From Streptomyces sp. NBC_01237 (lineage in GTDB: Bacteria > Actinomycetota > Actinomycetes > Streptomycetales > Streptomycetaceae), in assembly GCF_035917275.1 (NCBI RefSeq), contig NZ_CP108508.1, positions 4,526,001-4,590,000 on the forward strand: a stretch of 64,000 bases of DNA, read 5' to 3'. Positions 29,047 to 37,621 of this stretch are shown here, piece by piece. Numbering within the stretch: position 1 is the stretch's first letter; every line of letters begins with the position of its first letter. The position numbers and the translations under genes are program-made. Below the pieces are notes generated by a model. It was not told the origin of the DNA. It did no database searches and worked only from the letters and a program-made list of their open reading frames with translations.

Positions 29047-29589
29047 TCAGCCGGGCAGGCGCAGGAACTGCGGCGGGACGGCGTCCGTGAGCCAGACCCC
29101 GTTGGCGCTGACCCGGAACGTATGACCCGCACGGTGCATCGCCCCCGCGTCCACGGAGAGGACGACGGGCCGCCCGCGGCGGGCGCCGACACGCGTCGCC
29201 GTCTCACGGTCGGACGACAGGTGCACATGGTGGCGGTCCATGGGCAGCAGACCTTCGCTGCGGATCGTGTCCAGCACCCGGGCGACGGTGCCGTGGTAGA
29301 GGTACGCGGGCGGCTCGGCAGGCGGCAGGCCGAGGTCCACGGCGACGGTGTGGCCCTGATTGGCGCGGATCCGCTCTCCGTCCACCGTGAAGCGCTGCTT
29401 GTCGTTGGCGGCGACGACGTGGTCGAGTTCGGCACGGGTGACGGCGAAGCCGTTGCGCGCCGTCGCCCGCAGCAGCTCGTCGACGGCGACCCAGCCGTTG
29501 GCGTCGAGGGTGATCCCGATGCGCTCGGGCCGGTGCCGGAGATGCTTCGAGAGGTACTTGGACACCTTCACGGTGCGGGCTTCGTCCAT
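29047..29589 (-). CDS. kptA: RNA 2'-phosphotransferase Tpt1/KptA
   Basis: 180 residues, the full KptA length. The N-terminal winged-helix domain starts VKVSKYLSKHLRHRPERIGI. The ADP-ribosyltransferase-like C-terminal domain contains YHGT, HHVHLSSD, GRPVVLSVD and FRVSANGVWL. The catalytic Arg-His-Arg-Arg set appears present (R in LRHRPE, H in YHGT, R in the ATRVGARRGRP segment). The family removes a 2'-phosphate from RNA using NAD+. Bacteria lack the tRNA-splicing pathway that needs this in fungi, so the native target is unknown. Confidence 0.92.
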   Translation of the reverse strand: MDEARTVKVSKYLSKHLRHRPERIGITLDANGWVAVDELLRATARNGFAVTRAELDHVVAANDKQRFTVDGERIRANQGHTVAVDLGLPPAEPPAYLYHGTVARVLDTIRSEGLLPMDRHHVHLSSDRETATRVGARRGRPVVLSVDAGAMHRAGHTFRVSANGVWLTDAVPPQFLRLPG

Positions 29590-29671
29590 CACGTCAGAGT
29601 GCCCGTGACGCGTGTCCCGGTGCATCCGGATTTCATGCGAAGTTCGCGGCAGAAATTTCCTTCCCCAGGTT

Positions 29672-29725
29672 TGATCCACAGCCAACTCGGGTTATCCACA
29701 GGCAATTTGATGATTCTGTGGACAA
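29672..29725. other. Cluster of three DnaA-type boxes
   Basis: TGATCCACA (29672), TTATCCACA (29692) and the inverted TGTGGACAA (29717) match the DnaA box within one or no mismatches. They lie in an AT-richer gap between kptA and the MerR-type gene. Confidence 0.65.
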
Positions 29726-29737
29726 GTGGACTGCGGT

Positions 29738-30775
29738 TTAGTCCATTTGATCAACTTTCCTAGCTTCTGCGTGAGATGAGGCAAGTGCGTCCAATGTCCT
29801 GGCCTGCACCTCACGTTCGGCAGCGGCCGTGACGAAGGCCGCCACGTTGTCCCGGCCAACAAGGTCCTGGACAGCCTCCATTGTGGCGGCGGGCAGGAGC
29901 ACCGGACGGGGCTGACCGTTGATGAACGACTCCTCGGTCCCGAGGTGGTGGTGCAGGTGGCGGGTCGCGAAGGTCCGCATCGCCCGCGCCAGTTCGGCGT
30001 CCACCGTCTGCTGGGCGAGCGGCCGGAGCCGTCGCACCATGGAGGCCGCCTCCGCCGCGTCGGAGTCCGTCGGGGGACGGTGGCCGAGGTAGCGGGCGAA
30101 GACATGCTCGGTGGTGAACTCCAGGAAACGTGCCGCTATGTGCTCGACCTGGCCGCGAAGTTCCCGCAAGTGAGCGGAGATTGCGGGCAGGGGGACACCG
30201 GCGGCGTGCAACTCGACCGCCACGGCCAGCTCCTGGGGGCTCGGTACGAGGAATTCGTCGTCCCGGCCCGGGACGCGTTCCAGTACCCCGAGCTCCACCG
30301 CCTCCGCTACCGCTTCGTCGTCCTGGGCACCGCCGAACCTGACATCGAGCTCGGCCCGGGAGATCCGGTCGGCCTCCTCGTCCGTCCACGGCCCGTGCAC
30401 CTCGGCGACCAGCCCGAGCACTCCGCCGAGACCGCGCCCCGCGTCCCATGCCTCCAGCAGCTCCTTGATGCTGGCCAGGGTGTAGCCGCGGTCCAGGAGA
30501 TCGGCGATCTGCCGCAGCCGGGCCAGATGCGTCTCGCGGTACACATTGGCCCGCCCGCGCCGCTCCGGTGTCGGCAGCAGCCCGCGGTCCTGGTAGGCAC
30601 GGATCGTGCGGACGGTGGCGCCGCTCGCATGCGCCAGATCCTCGATCCGGTACTCGGCGCCGGCCCGGCTGCCCGTGACGGCGCGGGCGCCCGGTTCCGT
30701 CCGGCTGCCCGCAGCCGTCCCGGCAGCCGGCCGTGCCCGGTCCTCCGTCGCCGAAGACACGCTCGGCCCGCTCAC
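29738..30775 (-). CDS. MerR-family transcriptional regulator
   Basis: 345 residues. After a 40-residue Ala/Arg/Ser-rich leader comes a MerR DNA-binding domain (YRIEDLAHASGATVRTIRAY, then RGLLPTPERRGRANVYRETH, LARLRQIADLLDRGYTLASI). A long helical effector region follows with a second MerR-like helix-turn-helix-type segment (SPQELAVAVELHAAGVPLP). The C-terminal part lacks a Cys cluster, so metal sensing is unlikely. Start GTG overlaps the stop of the EphD-like gene as GTGA, indicating coupled translation and membership of the three-gene operon. Confidence 0.85.
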   Translation of the reverse strand: MSGPSVSSATEDRARPAAGTAAGSRTEPGARAVTGSRAGAEYRIEDLAHASGATVRTIRAYQDRGLLPTPERRGRANVYRETHLARLRQIADLLDRGYTLASIKELLEAWDAGRGLGGVLGLVAEVHGPWTDEEADRISRAELDVRFGGAQDDEAVAEAVELGVLERVPGRDDEFLVPSPQELAVAVELHAAGVPLPAISAHLRELRGQVEHIAARFLEFTTEHVFARYLGHRPPTDSDAAEAASMVRRLRPLAQQTVDAELARAMRTFATRHLHHHLGTEESFINGQPRPVLLPAATMEAVQDLVGRDNVAAFVTAAAEREVQARTLDALASSHAEARKVDQMD

Positions 30776-32544
30776 AGCGGCGGCTTCAACCGGGCGATCC
30801 CGCGCAGCACCCCGGGGCTGATCCTGGACAGCAGCCGGGCGCCCCGGGCCTCCGGCGTCACCGGTACCACCGCCTGGTTGCGCACCACGGCCTTGAGGAT
30901 GGCGTCGGCGACCTTCTCCGGCGGGTAGTTGCGGAGCCCGTAGAGCCGGCTGGTCCGCTGCCGGAGGCGCTTCTCCTCCGCCGCGTCGGCCCCCGCGAAG
31001 TGCGTGGTCGCGGTGATGTTGGTGTTGACGATGCCGGGGCATATCGCGCTGACCCCGATCGATCGCTCCGCCAGCTCTGCCCGCAGGCATTCGCTCAGCA
31101 TCAGCACGGCCGCCTTGGACGTGCTGTAGGCGGGAAGTGCCCTGGAGGGCTGGTAGGCCGCCGCGGAGGCCGTGTTGACGATGTGGCCGCCCTGCCCGCG
31201 GTCGGCCATCTGCTTGCCGAAGACGCGGCAGCCGTGGATGACCCCCCACAGATTGACGTCCAGGACGTTCTTCCAGTCCTCGCTGGTGGTCTCCAGGAAG
31301 GAGCCCGACAGCCCGATCCCGGCATTGTTCACCAGGACGTCGACGATTCCGTACTCCGCGGCGACCTTCTCCGCGAGCTTCTCCATCGCCTGTTCGTCGC
31401 TCACGTCGACGGCCTCGCCCCAGGCGGCCGGGGCGCCGATGAGCCGGGCCATCTCCGCCGTCCGGGCAGCCCCTTCGGCGTCACGGTCCACGGCCACCAC
31501 CCTGGCACCCGCCTCGGCGAAGGCGAAGGCGGTGGCCCGGCCGATGCCGCCCGCCGCGCCCGTGATCAGGACGAGCTGTCCGCCGAACCGGTCGGCGTAC
31601 GCCCCCTTCGCCACCGTGTCCTGCACCGGCATGCCCTCCCGGCGGGCCGTCTCGTTCGCCGCGACGAACTCACTGACCCAGGACGCCAGCTGGTCCGGCC
31701 TGGTGCGCGGTACCCAGTGCTTGGCCGGCAGGGATCGGCGTACCAACTGGGGTACCCAGTGCTCCAGTTGGTCGTAGAGCTTCTCCGAGAGGAAGATGTC
31801 GCCGGTCGGCGTGATGAGCTGGACCGGTACATGGGCGTAGGCGTCGGCGCGCGGCCTGCGCAGCCGGGCGCGGACATTGTCGCGGTAGAGCCAGGCGCCG
31901 TGTGCCGCGTCGTTCGGCAGGGAGGCCGTCGGATAGTCGCCCGCGGGCACCTTCTCCATCCGCTCCAGGATCCGGGGCCACCGCTTGCCCAGCGGCCCGC
32001 GCCAGGCGAGCTCCGGCAGGACCGGCGTATGCAGCATGTACACGTACCAGGACTTGGCTCCCTGGCCGAGGAGCTGGCCGACGCGCCGGGGGGTCGGGCG
32101 GGTCATCCGCTGTTTTATCCAGTGCCCGAAGTGGTCCAGGGAAGGGCCGGACATCGAGGTGAAGGAGGCGATCCGGCCCTCCGTGCGCGTGACCGTGGCG
32201 AACTCCCAGGACTGGACCGAACCCCAGTCGTGGCCCACCACATGCACCGGCCGGTCCGGGCTGACCGCGTCCGCGACCGCCAGGAAGTCGTCCGTGAGCT
32301 TCTCCAGTGTGAAGCCGCCGCGCAGCGGCTTCGGCGCCGTCGACCTGCCGTGCCCCCGCACGTCGTAGAGCACGACGTGCCATCGCTCGGCCAGCCGCAC
32401 GGCGACGTCCGACCAGACCTCCTTGCTGTCCGGGTAGCCGTGCACCAGCACCACGGTCGGCTGCTTCTCGTCGCCCAACTCGGCCACGCACAGCTCGATT
32501 CCGCCGGTGCGGACCCAGCGCTCACGCGCTCCTGACAGATTCAC
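30772..32544 (-). CDS. Alpha/beta-hydrolase plus short-chain dehydrogenase fusion (EphD-like)
   Basis: 590 residues. The N-terminal epoxide-hydrolase-type half has oxyanion motif HGYP (35-38), nucleophile D106 in GHDWGS and a late His at 276. The C-terminal half is a classical short-chain dehydrogenase with TGAAGGIG (328-335), NNAG (about 406-409), S460 and the YSTSK active site (Y473, K477). The order and length match mycobacterial EphD, which acts in lipid (mycolate) metabolism; Streptomyces has no mycolates, so another lipid or xenobiotic substrate is inferred. GTG start overlaps the preceding gene's stop, and its own stop overlaps the MerR gene. Confidence 0.9.
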   Translation of the reverse strand: MNLSGARERWVRTGGIELCVAELGDEKQPTVVLVHGYPDSKEVWSDVAVRLAERWHVVLYDVRGHGRSTAPKPLRGGFTLEKLTDDFLAVADAVSPDRPVHVVGHDWGSVQSWEFATVTRTEGRIASFTSMSGPSLDHFGHWIKQRMTRPTPRRVGQLLGQGAKSWYVYMLHTPVLPELAWRGPLGKRWPRILERMEKVPAGDYPTASLPNDAAHGAWLYRDNVRARLRRPRADAYAHVPVQLITPTGDIFLSEKLYDQLEHWVPQLVRRSLPAKHWVPRTRPDQLASWVSEFVAANETARREGMPVQDTVAKGAYADRFGGQLVLITGAAGGIGRATAFAFAEAGARVVAVDRDAEGAARTAEMARLIGAPAAWGEAVDVSDEQAMEKLAEKVAAEYGIVDVLVNNAGIGLSGSFLETTSEDWKNVLDVNLWGVIHGCRVFGKQMADRGQGGHIVNTASAAAYQPSRALPAYSTSKAAVLMLSECLRAELAERSIGVSAICPGIVNTNITATTHFAGADAAEEKRLRQRTSRLYGLRNYPPEKVADAILKAVVRNQAVVPVTPEARGARLLSRISPGVLRGIARLKPPL

Positions 32545-33392
32545 GCCGCCACCTTCTCCTCGGCCCAGCGCCGCACGTGCGGCAGATCGTCGTCCAGCCA
32601 GAAGGCGCTCTCCTCGGGGTCCCGGGAGTCGGTGACGACCAGGATCTCCTCGAACTTGGCGCCCGTACCCCGGAATCCGAGGTGGGGTTCCACCGCCCAC
32701 AGTCCGGGCCGCGGTGGATGGTCGGAGAAGCTGTACGGACTCCACAGCGGCGACCAGCCGTCCCGGTGTCCGTGCAGCGCGTCGCTCAACAGGCCCTTGA
32801 GCGACTGGGTTCCGAACCCGAGGACATGGGGGGACCAGCGGCGTTCTTCCACGCGGTCCACCTTGTGGGCGATGACGCCGAAGGGGTAGGCGCGGTGCCG
32901 GTTCGCGTAGCCCTGTCTGATCATGAGGCCTTCCACGTCCTCGTAGATCGCGCGCAGCGAGCGGCGTTCGCGCACCTCGCGCAGGATCAGGTCGCGATGG
33001 GCTTCCAGATCGGCCAGCAGCTTGTCGTGCAGGGGGCTCAGACCGAGACAGCCGGAATACCCGATGTCCGCCGTGAATCCCTTGTACACCGGGGCCATGT
33101 CGAGAATGAACGGCATTCCCGGCTCCAGCTTCCGGTTGGTGGGGAAGAACTGCAGCGGCACCTTGAAGCCGGCGAACGCCGTACGGTCCCCGAACCAGGC
33201 GAAGGGGAGATGGAACCAGTCCCGCACCCCCCGCTCGCGCAGCCACTCGCGCTGCATCCGCGCCGCCTCGCGCTCCGTCACGCCCGGCCTGAGCTGGCCC
33301 GCGACCGCCTCCGCGCAGTCGTAGGCGAGGCGCTGCACCTCTCTGAACCCCTGGAGCTCCAGGGCTGTTGCGTCCTTCACCGCCGAGGCCAT
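32541..33392 (-). CDS. M24-family metallopeptidase-like protein
   Basis: 283 residues with the pita-bread fold signature of methionine aminopeptidase/prolidase: metal-ligand Asp pair in FILDMAPVYKGFTADIGYSG, a downstream His (AHKVDR region) and Glu residues in LWAVEPHLG and KFEEILVV. It lacks a full N-terminal prolidase domain. Substrate unknown; as the first gene of an operon with an EphD-like enzyme it may be a creatinase-like hydrolase rather than a peptidase. ATG MASAVKD was chosen; an upstream start would add a His/Gly-rich extension. Confidence 0.8.
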   Translation of the reverse strand: MASAVKDATALELQGFREVQRLAYDCAEAVAGQLRPGVTEREAARMQREWLRERGVRDWFHLPFAWFGDRTAFAGFKVPLQFFPTNRKLEPGMPFILDMAPVYKGFTADIGYSGCLGLSPLHDKLLADLEAHRDLILREVRERRSLRAIYEDVEGLMIRQGYANRHRAYPFGVIAHKVDRVEERRWSPHVLGFGTQSLKGLLSDALHGHRDGWSPLWSPYSFSDHPPRPGLWAVEPHLGFRGTGAKFEEILVVTDSRDPEESAFWLDDDLPHVRRWAEEKVAA

Positions 33393-33496
33393 GCCGTGCC
33401 ACCGTCCGTTCCCTGCCGTGTGCGGTACGTGCCCGTAACGTGACACTGATGAATGTGACAATGTCCAGCGGCTACGTCAAGAGGCGTGCGCCGACC

Positions 33497-33505
33497 TGTG
33501 GACAA
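33497..33505 (-). other. DnaA-type box
   Basis: TGTGGACAA, the inverse of TTGTCCACA, the preferred Streptomyces DnaA box. It lies in the intergenic DNA between the M24 and ABC operons. Confidence 0.5.
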
Positions 33506-33684
33506 CCCCTCGGCCGCGTGGTTCCGGGCCTGGCACACGATCGATTCCCGGCCCCGGCACAGGTTGTTCCCCGGCCCCGGCGCACGATCGCCCCCGGCCC
33601 CGGCGCAGGTTCGTGACTCCTCTTCCGTGGGGTCCCCCTACGGGTCCCTACGTCTGGAGTCTGAGGCGGAACCAGCCGCCAGGG

Positions 33685-33716
33685 CTGACGACCTCTGTGG
33701 TGCGCACCACTACCTT
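33685..33716 (+). promoter_or_regulatory. Candidate promoter with dyad in a 20-bp spacer
   Basis: CTGACG (-35-like) and TACCTT (-10-like) are separated by 20 bp that contain the perfect 14-bp palindrome GTGGTGCGCACCAC (33697-33710). The predicted transcript would begin at or near the ABC-transporter GTG, so translation may be leaderless. Confidence 0.45.
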
Positions 33717-33723
33717 CGTAGAC

Positions 33724-34758
33724 GTGACTGTGATCGCGACCGAAAGCCTGAGCAAGCGGTTCCCCCGGGTGACCGCGCTTGACCGGCTCTCCTTGGACAT
33801 CGGACCCGGTGTGACCGGCCTGGTGGGTTCCAACGGAGCCGGCAAGTCCACACTGATCAAGATCCTGCTGGGTCTCTCCCCCGCCACCGAGGGCCGGGCC
33901 GCAGTGCTCGGGCTCGACGTCGCGACCAGCGGCGCCGCCATCCGGGAACGGGTGGGCTACATGCCCGAGCACGACTGCCTGCCGCCGGACGTCTCGGCGA
34001 CCGAGTTCGTCGTGCACATGGCCCGGATGTCCGGGCTGCCGCCGACCGCGGCGCGCGAGCGTACCGCCGACACGCTGCGCCACGTGGGCCTGTACGAAGA
34101 GCGCTACCGCCCCATCGGCGGCTACTCGACCGGTATGAAGCAGCGCGTGAAGCTGGCCCAGGCACTGGTCCACGACCCGAAACTGGTCCTCCTCGACGAG
34201 CCGACCAACGGCCTGGACCCGGTCGGCCGTGACGAGATGCTCGGCCTGATCCGCCGGATCCACACCGACTTCGGTATCTCCGTGCTGGTCACCTCGCACC
34301 TCCTGGGCGAGCTGGAACGCACCTGCGACCATGTCGTCGTCATCGACGGCGGCGCCCTGCTGAGGTCCAGTTCCACCAGCGACTTCACCCAGACCACCAC
34401 CACCCTCGCGGTCGAGGTGACCGACAGCGACACCCACCCCGACGGCACGGACGCCCTGCGACAGGCGCTCGCCGCGGCCGGGGTCGCGCTCATCGGCCAC
34501 GACGGTCTCGACGCCGAAGGACTGCCCGGCGCGGGCCACATCCTGCTGGTCGAGGCGACCGGCGAGGAGACGTACGACATCGTCCGCGACAGCGTCGCCG
34601 GGCTCGGACTCGGCCTCGTACGGATGGAGCAGCGGCGCCACCACATCGCCGAGGTGTTCCGTACCGAACAGGCTCCCGCGGCACGGACCGCGGAGCAGAC
34701 CGCCTCCGTGGCCGCCGGGGCCGGAGAACAGAAGGGGAACGGTCGCGATGAGCACTGA
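33724..34758 (+). CDS. ABC transporter ATPase (first pair)
   Basis: 344 residues. Walker A GSNGAGKST (35-43), signature YSTGMKQR, Walker B LVLLDEPTNGLDP and the switch His in VTSHLL are all present. A C-terminal extension of about 110 residues follows, ending in an Ala/Thr/Glu-rich tail. This is a type often paired with ABC-2 multi-helix permeases. The last 11 bases overlap the permease start, so the two are translated together. Several GTGs compete as starts; the chosen one leads into VIATESLSKRFPRV. The transported compound is unknown. Confidence 0.88.
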   Translation: MTVIATESLSKRFPRVTALDRLSLDIGPGVTGLVGSNGAGKSTLIKILLGLSPATEGRAAVLGLDVATSGAAIRERVGYMPEHDCLPPDVSATEFVVHMARMSGLPPTAARERTADTLRHVGLYEERYRPIGGYSTGMKQRVKLAQALVHDPKLVLLDEPTNGLDPVGRDEMLGLIRRIHTDFGISVLVTSHLLGELERTCDHVVVIDGGALLRSSSTSDFTQTTTTLAVEVTDSDTHPDGTDALRQALAAAGVALIGHDGLDAEGLPGAGHILLVEATGEETYDIVRDSVAGLGLGLVRMEQRRHHIAEVFRTEQAPAARTAEQTASVAAGAGEQKGNGRDEH

Positions 34759-35656
34759 GACCGGGGCCGTGACCGGGAGCGACACCTCCCGGATCCACAA
34801 CATCGGGTACCGCTCGTACGACGGCCCGCGTCTGGGCCGCGCCTACGCGCGGCGCTCGCTCTACTCGCAGACCCTCCGGGGCTCCTTCGGACTGGGCCGT
34901 TCCGCCAAGTCCAAGGTGCTGCCGATGCTGCTGTTCGGTGTGATGGCCCTCGTCGCGGCGATCCTCGTGGCGGTCTCCATGGCCACTCCGGACGCGTCGA
35001 AGCTGGTGGTCAAGTACACGGCGTACGCGATCTATCTGCAGGCGGTCATCGGCCTCTTCATCGCCGCGCAGGCGCCACAGGCGGTCTCCAGGGACCTCCG
35101 CTTCAAGAGCGTGCCCCTGTACTTCTCACGGCCGATCGAACGGGTCGACTACGTCGTCGCCAAGTTCGCGGCCATGGCATCGGCGCTGTTCGTGCTCACC
35201 GGGACGCCGCTGCTCATCCTGTACGTGGGCTCCCTGCTCGCGAAGTTCGACTTCGCCGATCAGACCAAGTGGTTCGGCCAGGGGCTGGTGTCGGTGGCGC
35301 TGCTGTCCGTCCTGTTCGCCGGTCTCGGCCTGGTGATGGCCGCGCTGACCCCGCGCCGCGGGTTCGGTGTCGCCGCGGTGATCGCGGTGCTGACCATCTC
35401 CTACGGTGCGGTGTCCACGGTCCAGGCCATCGCCTGGGAGACGGGGTCCACCGGAGCCGTCCAGTGGATGGGGCTCTTCTCGCCGATCACACTGATCGAC
35501 GGCGTCCAGACCGCGTTCCTCGGCGCCACCTCGTCCTTCCCCTCCGGGGAAGGCCCGGGGACGGGCACCGGGGTGGTCTATCTGATCGTTGTTCTCGCGC
35601 TCGTCGCCGGCTCGTACGCCGTCCTGATGCGCCGTTACCGGAGGGTCGGGCTGTGA
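34748..35656 (+). CDS. ABC-2 type permease (first pair)
   Basis: 302 residues with an N-terminal cytoplasmic segment (RIHNIGYRSYDGPRLG) and six membrane helices between about residues 57 and 295. The loop VSRDLRFKSVPLYFSRPIER is typical of ABC-2 permeases associated with copper- or antibiotic-type exporters (NosY-like); the class is clear but the substrate is not. It overlaps the ATPase upstream and the next ATPase by GTGA. Confidence 0.85.
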   Translation: MSTETGAVTGSDTSRIHNIGYRSYDGPRLGRAYARRSLYSQTLRGSFGLGRSAKSKVLPMLLFGVMALVAAILVAVSMATPDASKLVVKYTAYAIYLQAVIGLFIAAQAPQAVSRDLRFKSVPLYFSRPIERVDYVVAKFAAMASALFVLTGTPLLILYVGSLLAKFDFADQTKWFGQGLVSVALLSVLFAGLGLVMAALTPRRGFGVAAVIAVLTISYGAVSTVQAIAWETGSTGAVQWMGLFSPITLIDGVQTAFLGATSSFPSGEGPGTGTGVVYLIVVLALVAGSYAVLMRRYRRVGL

Positions 35657-36564
35657 CCACCATCGAGATCGACCACACCTCGCGCTGGTTCGGCAATGTG
35701 GTCGCCGTCAACGACGTGAGCATGACGGTGGGGCCGGGTGTCACCGGGCTGCTCGGGCCCAACGGTGCCGGGAAGTCCACGCTGATCAACATGATGGCCG
35801 GGTTCCTCGCCCCGTCGACGGGCACGGTCACGCTCGACGGGGCGCCGATCTGGCGCAACGAGGCGGTCTACCAGCAGATCGGCATCGTCCCGGAACGCGA
35901 GGGCATGTACGACTTCCTGACCGGCCAGGAGTTCGTCGTCGCCAACGCCGAACTCCAGGGCCTGGGGGCCGCGGAGGCGCAGCGGGCGCTGGCGACGGTT
36001 CAGATGGAGTACGCGCAGGACCGCAAGATCTCGACGTACAGCAAGGGCATGCGCCAGCGCGTGAAGATGGCGTCCGCGCTGGTTCACGAGCCGTCCGTGC
36101 TGCTGCTGGACGAGCCGTTCAACGGCATGGACCCGCGTCAGCGGATGCAGCTGATGGAGCTGTTGCGACAGATGGGGGCGGAGGGGCGCACGGTCCTGTT
36201 CTCCTCCCACATCCTCGAAGAGGTCGAGCAGCTCGCCACACACATCGAGGTGATCGTGGCGGGGCGGCATGCCGCGTCCGGTGACTTCCGGAAGATCCGC
36301 CGCCTGATGACGGACCGGCCGCACCGGTATCTCGTACGGTCCAGCGACGACCGGGCCCTCGCGGCCGCACTCATCGCCGACCCGTCCACGGCGGGGATCG
36401 AGGTCGACCTGAGCGAAAAGGCGCTGCGGATCCAGGCCGTCGACTTCGGGCGCTTCACCGAACTGCTGCCCAGGGTGGCACGGGAACAGGGCATCCGGCT
36501 GCTGACCGTTTCGCCGTCCGACGAGTCCCTCGAATCGGTCTTTTCCTATCTCGTAGCGGCCTGA
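35653..36564 (+). CDS. ABC transporter ATPase (second pair)
   Basis: 303 residues. Walker A GPNGAGKST, signature YSKGMRQRVKMASAL, Walker B VLLLDEPFNGMDP and switch FSSHIL are intact. The GTG start overlaps the permease stop as GTGA. About 35-40% similar by eye to the first ATPase of the same operon, so the operon seems to hold two related ATPase/permease pairs. The tail (RIQAVDFGRFTELLPRVARE) resembles the regulatory extension of drug/copper-type ABC-2 ATPases. Confidence 0.88.
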   Translation: MTTIEIDHTSRWFGNVVAVNDVSMTVGPGVTGLLGPNGAGKSTLINMMAGFLAPSTGTVTLDGAPIWRNEAVYQQIGIVPEREGMYDFLTGQEFVVANAELQGLGAAEAQRALATVQMEYAQDRKISTYSKGMRQRVKMASALVHEPSVLLLDEPFNGMDPRQRMQLMELLRQMGAEGRTVLFSSHILEEVEQLATHIEVIVAGRHAASGDFRKIRRLMTDRPHRYLVRSSDDRALAAALIADPSTAGIEVDLSEKALRIQAVDFGRFTELLPRVAREQGIRLLTVSPSDESLESVFSYLVAA

Positions 36565-36594
36565 GTAGTGGCCTGAAAGGAGCTGTGAAGCGTC

Positions 36595-37314
36595 ATGTAC
36601 GACCCCACAGTCGCCCGGCTCACCTACCGGGCCCTGCTCGGCCGGCGCCGGGCCGCCATCCTGTTCGTCCTGCCCGTGCTGCTGGTGGCCATTGCCGTGG
36701 CCGTCCGGGCCTTCGCCGGGGCCGATGACCAGGTCGCCTCGAACGTGCTGGGCGGCTTCGCCATCGCCACGATGGTGCCGCTGATCGGCGTGATCGCGGG
36801 TACCGGAGCCATCGGTCCCGAGATCGACGACGGATCGATCGTCTATCTGCTGGCCAAGCCGGTGAAACGGCCGACGATCATCTTCACGAAGCTGATCGTG
36901 GCCATCGCCGTGACGATGGTGTTCTCCGCCCTGCCGACCCTCGTCGCCGGTCTGGTCCTGAACGGCAACGGACAGCAGATCGCCGTGGCCTACACGATCG
37001 CGGCGCTGGTCGCCTCGATCGCGTACAGCGCGCTGTTCCTGCTGCTGGGCACGATCAGCCGCCACGCGGTGGTCCTCGGCCTGGTGTACGCCCTGGTGTG
37101 GGAGGCCCTGTTCGGCAGCCTGGTGCCCGGGGCGCGGACCCTCAGCGTGCAGCAGTGGTCCCTCGCGATCGCCGAGAAGGTCGGCCGGGACGGCGCGATC
37201 ACCTCCGACGTGGGCATGCCGCTCGCGACGGTGCTGCTGATCGGTGTCACGGTGGCCGCCACCTGGTACGCGGGTCAGAAGCTGCGCACCCTGAAGCTGG
37301 CCGGCGAGGAGTGA
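36595..37314 (+). CDS. ABC-2 type permease (second pair)
   Basis: 239 residues with six membrane helices and the ABC-2 loop GAIGPEIDDGSIVYLLAKPVKR. That loop places the enzyme-facing surface next to the ATPase. It starts 30 bp after the second ATPase with AAAGGAGCTG upstream. It is the last gene before a strong terminator. Together the four genes look like one operon for two exporters or a single heterotetramer. Confidence 0.87.
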   Translation: MYDPTVARLTYRALLGRRRAAILFVLPVLLVAIAVAVRAFAGADDQVASNVLGGFAIATMVPLIGVIAGTGAIGPEIDDGSIVYLLAKPVKRPTIIFTKLIVAIAVTMVFSALPTLVAGLVLNGNGQQIAVAYTIAALVASIAYSALFLLLGTISRHAVVLGLVYALVWEALFGSLVPGARTLSVQQWSLAIAEKVGRDGAITSDVGMPLATVLLIGVTVAATWYAGQKLRTLKLAGEE

Positions 37315-37354
37315 GCGACTTCTTTTAGATCTTCCCGGCCTGCTTCAGGGGGCC

Positions 37355-37387
37355 GGACAACCCCCGTCCGATGGGCGGGGGTTGTCC
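37355..37387 (+). terminator. Terminator of the ABC operon
   Basis: GGACAACCCCCG pairs perfectly with CGGGGGTTGTCC (12 bp) around a 9-nt loop, 40 bp after the permease stop. Confidence 0.8.
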
Positions 37388-37621
37388 TATGAGCGGACCG
37401 CTGTCCGCGTAACGGTGCGGTTATCGGTTCGTTGTGCAGGGTGCGTGGGGGCAACTGGATTCTGTGGCGTCGTAGCTTTCGTGAAATCGGGGAGTGCCGG
37501 CACCGGTGAGACCTCGTCCACCGGGCCGGTCATCGAGTGAGTGGCAACCGTGAGCGTCCTCCACCCCTGAAGCCCGGGGACTGGGCCGTCCCTCGTCGTT
37601 CCCGCGTACGAAAGGCACCCC

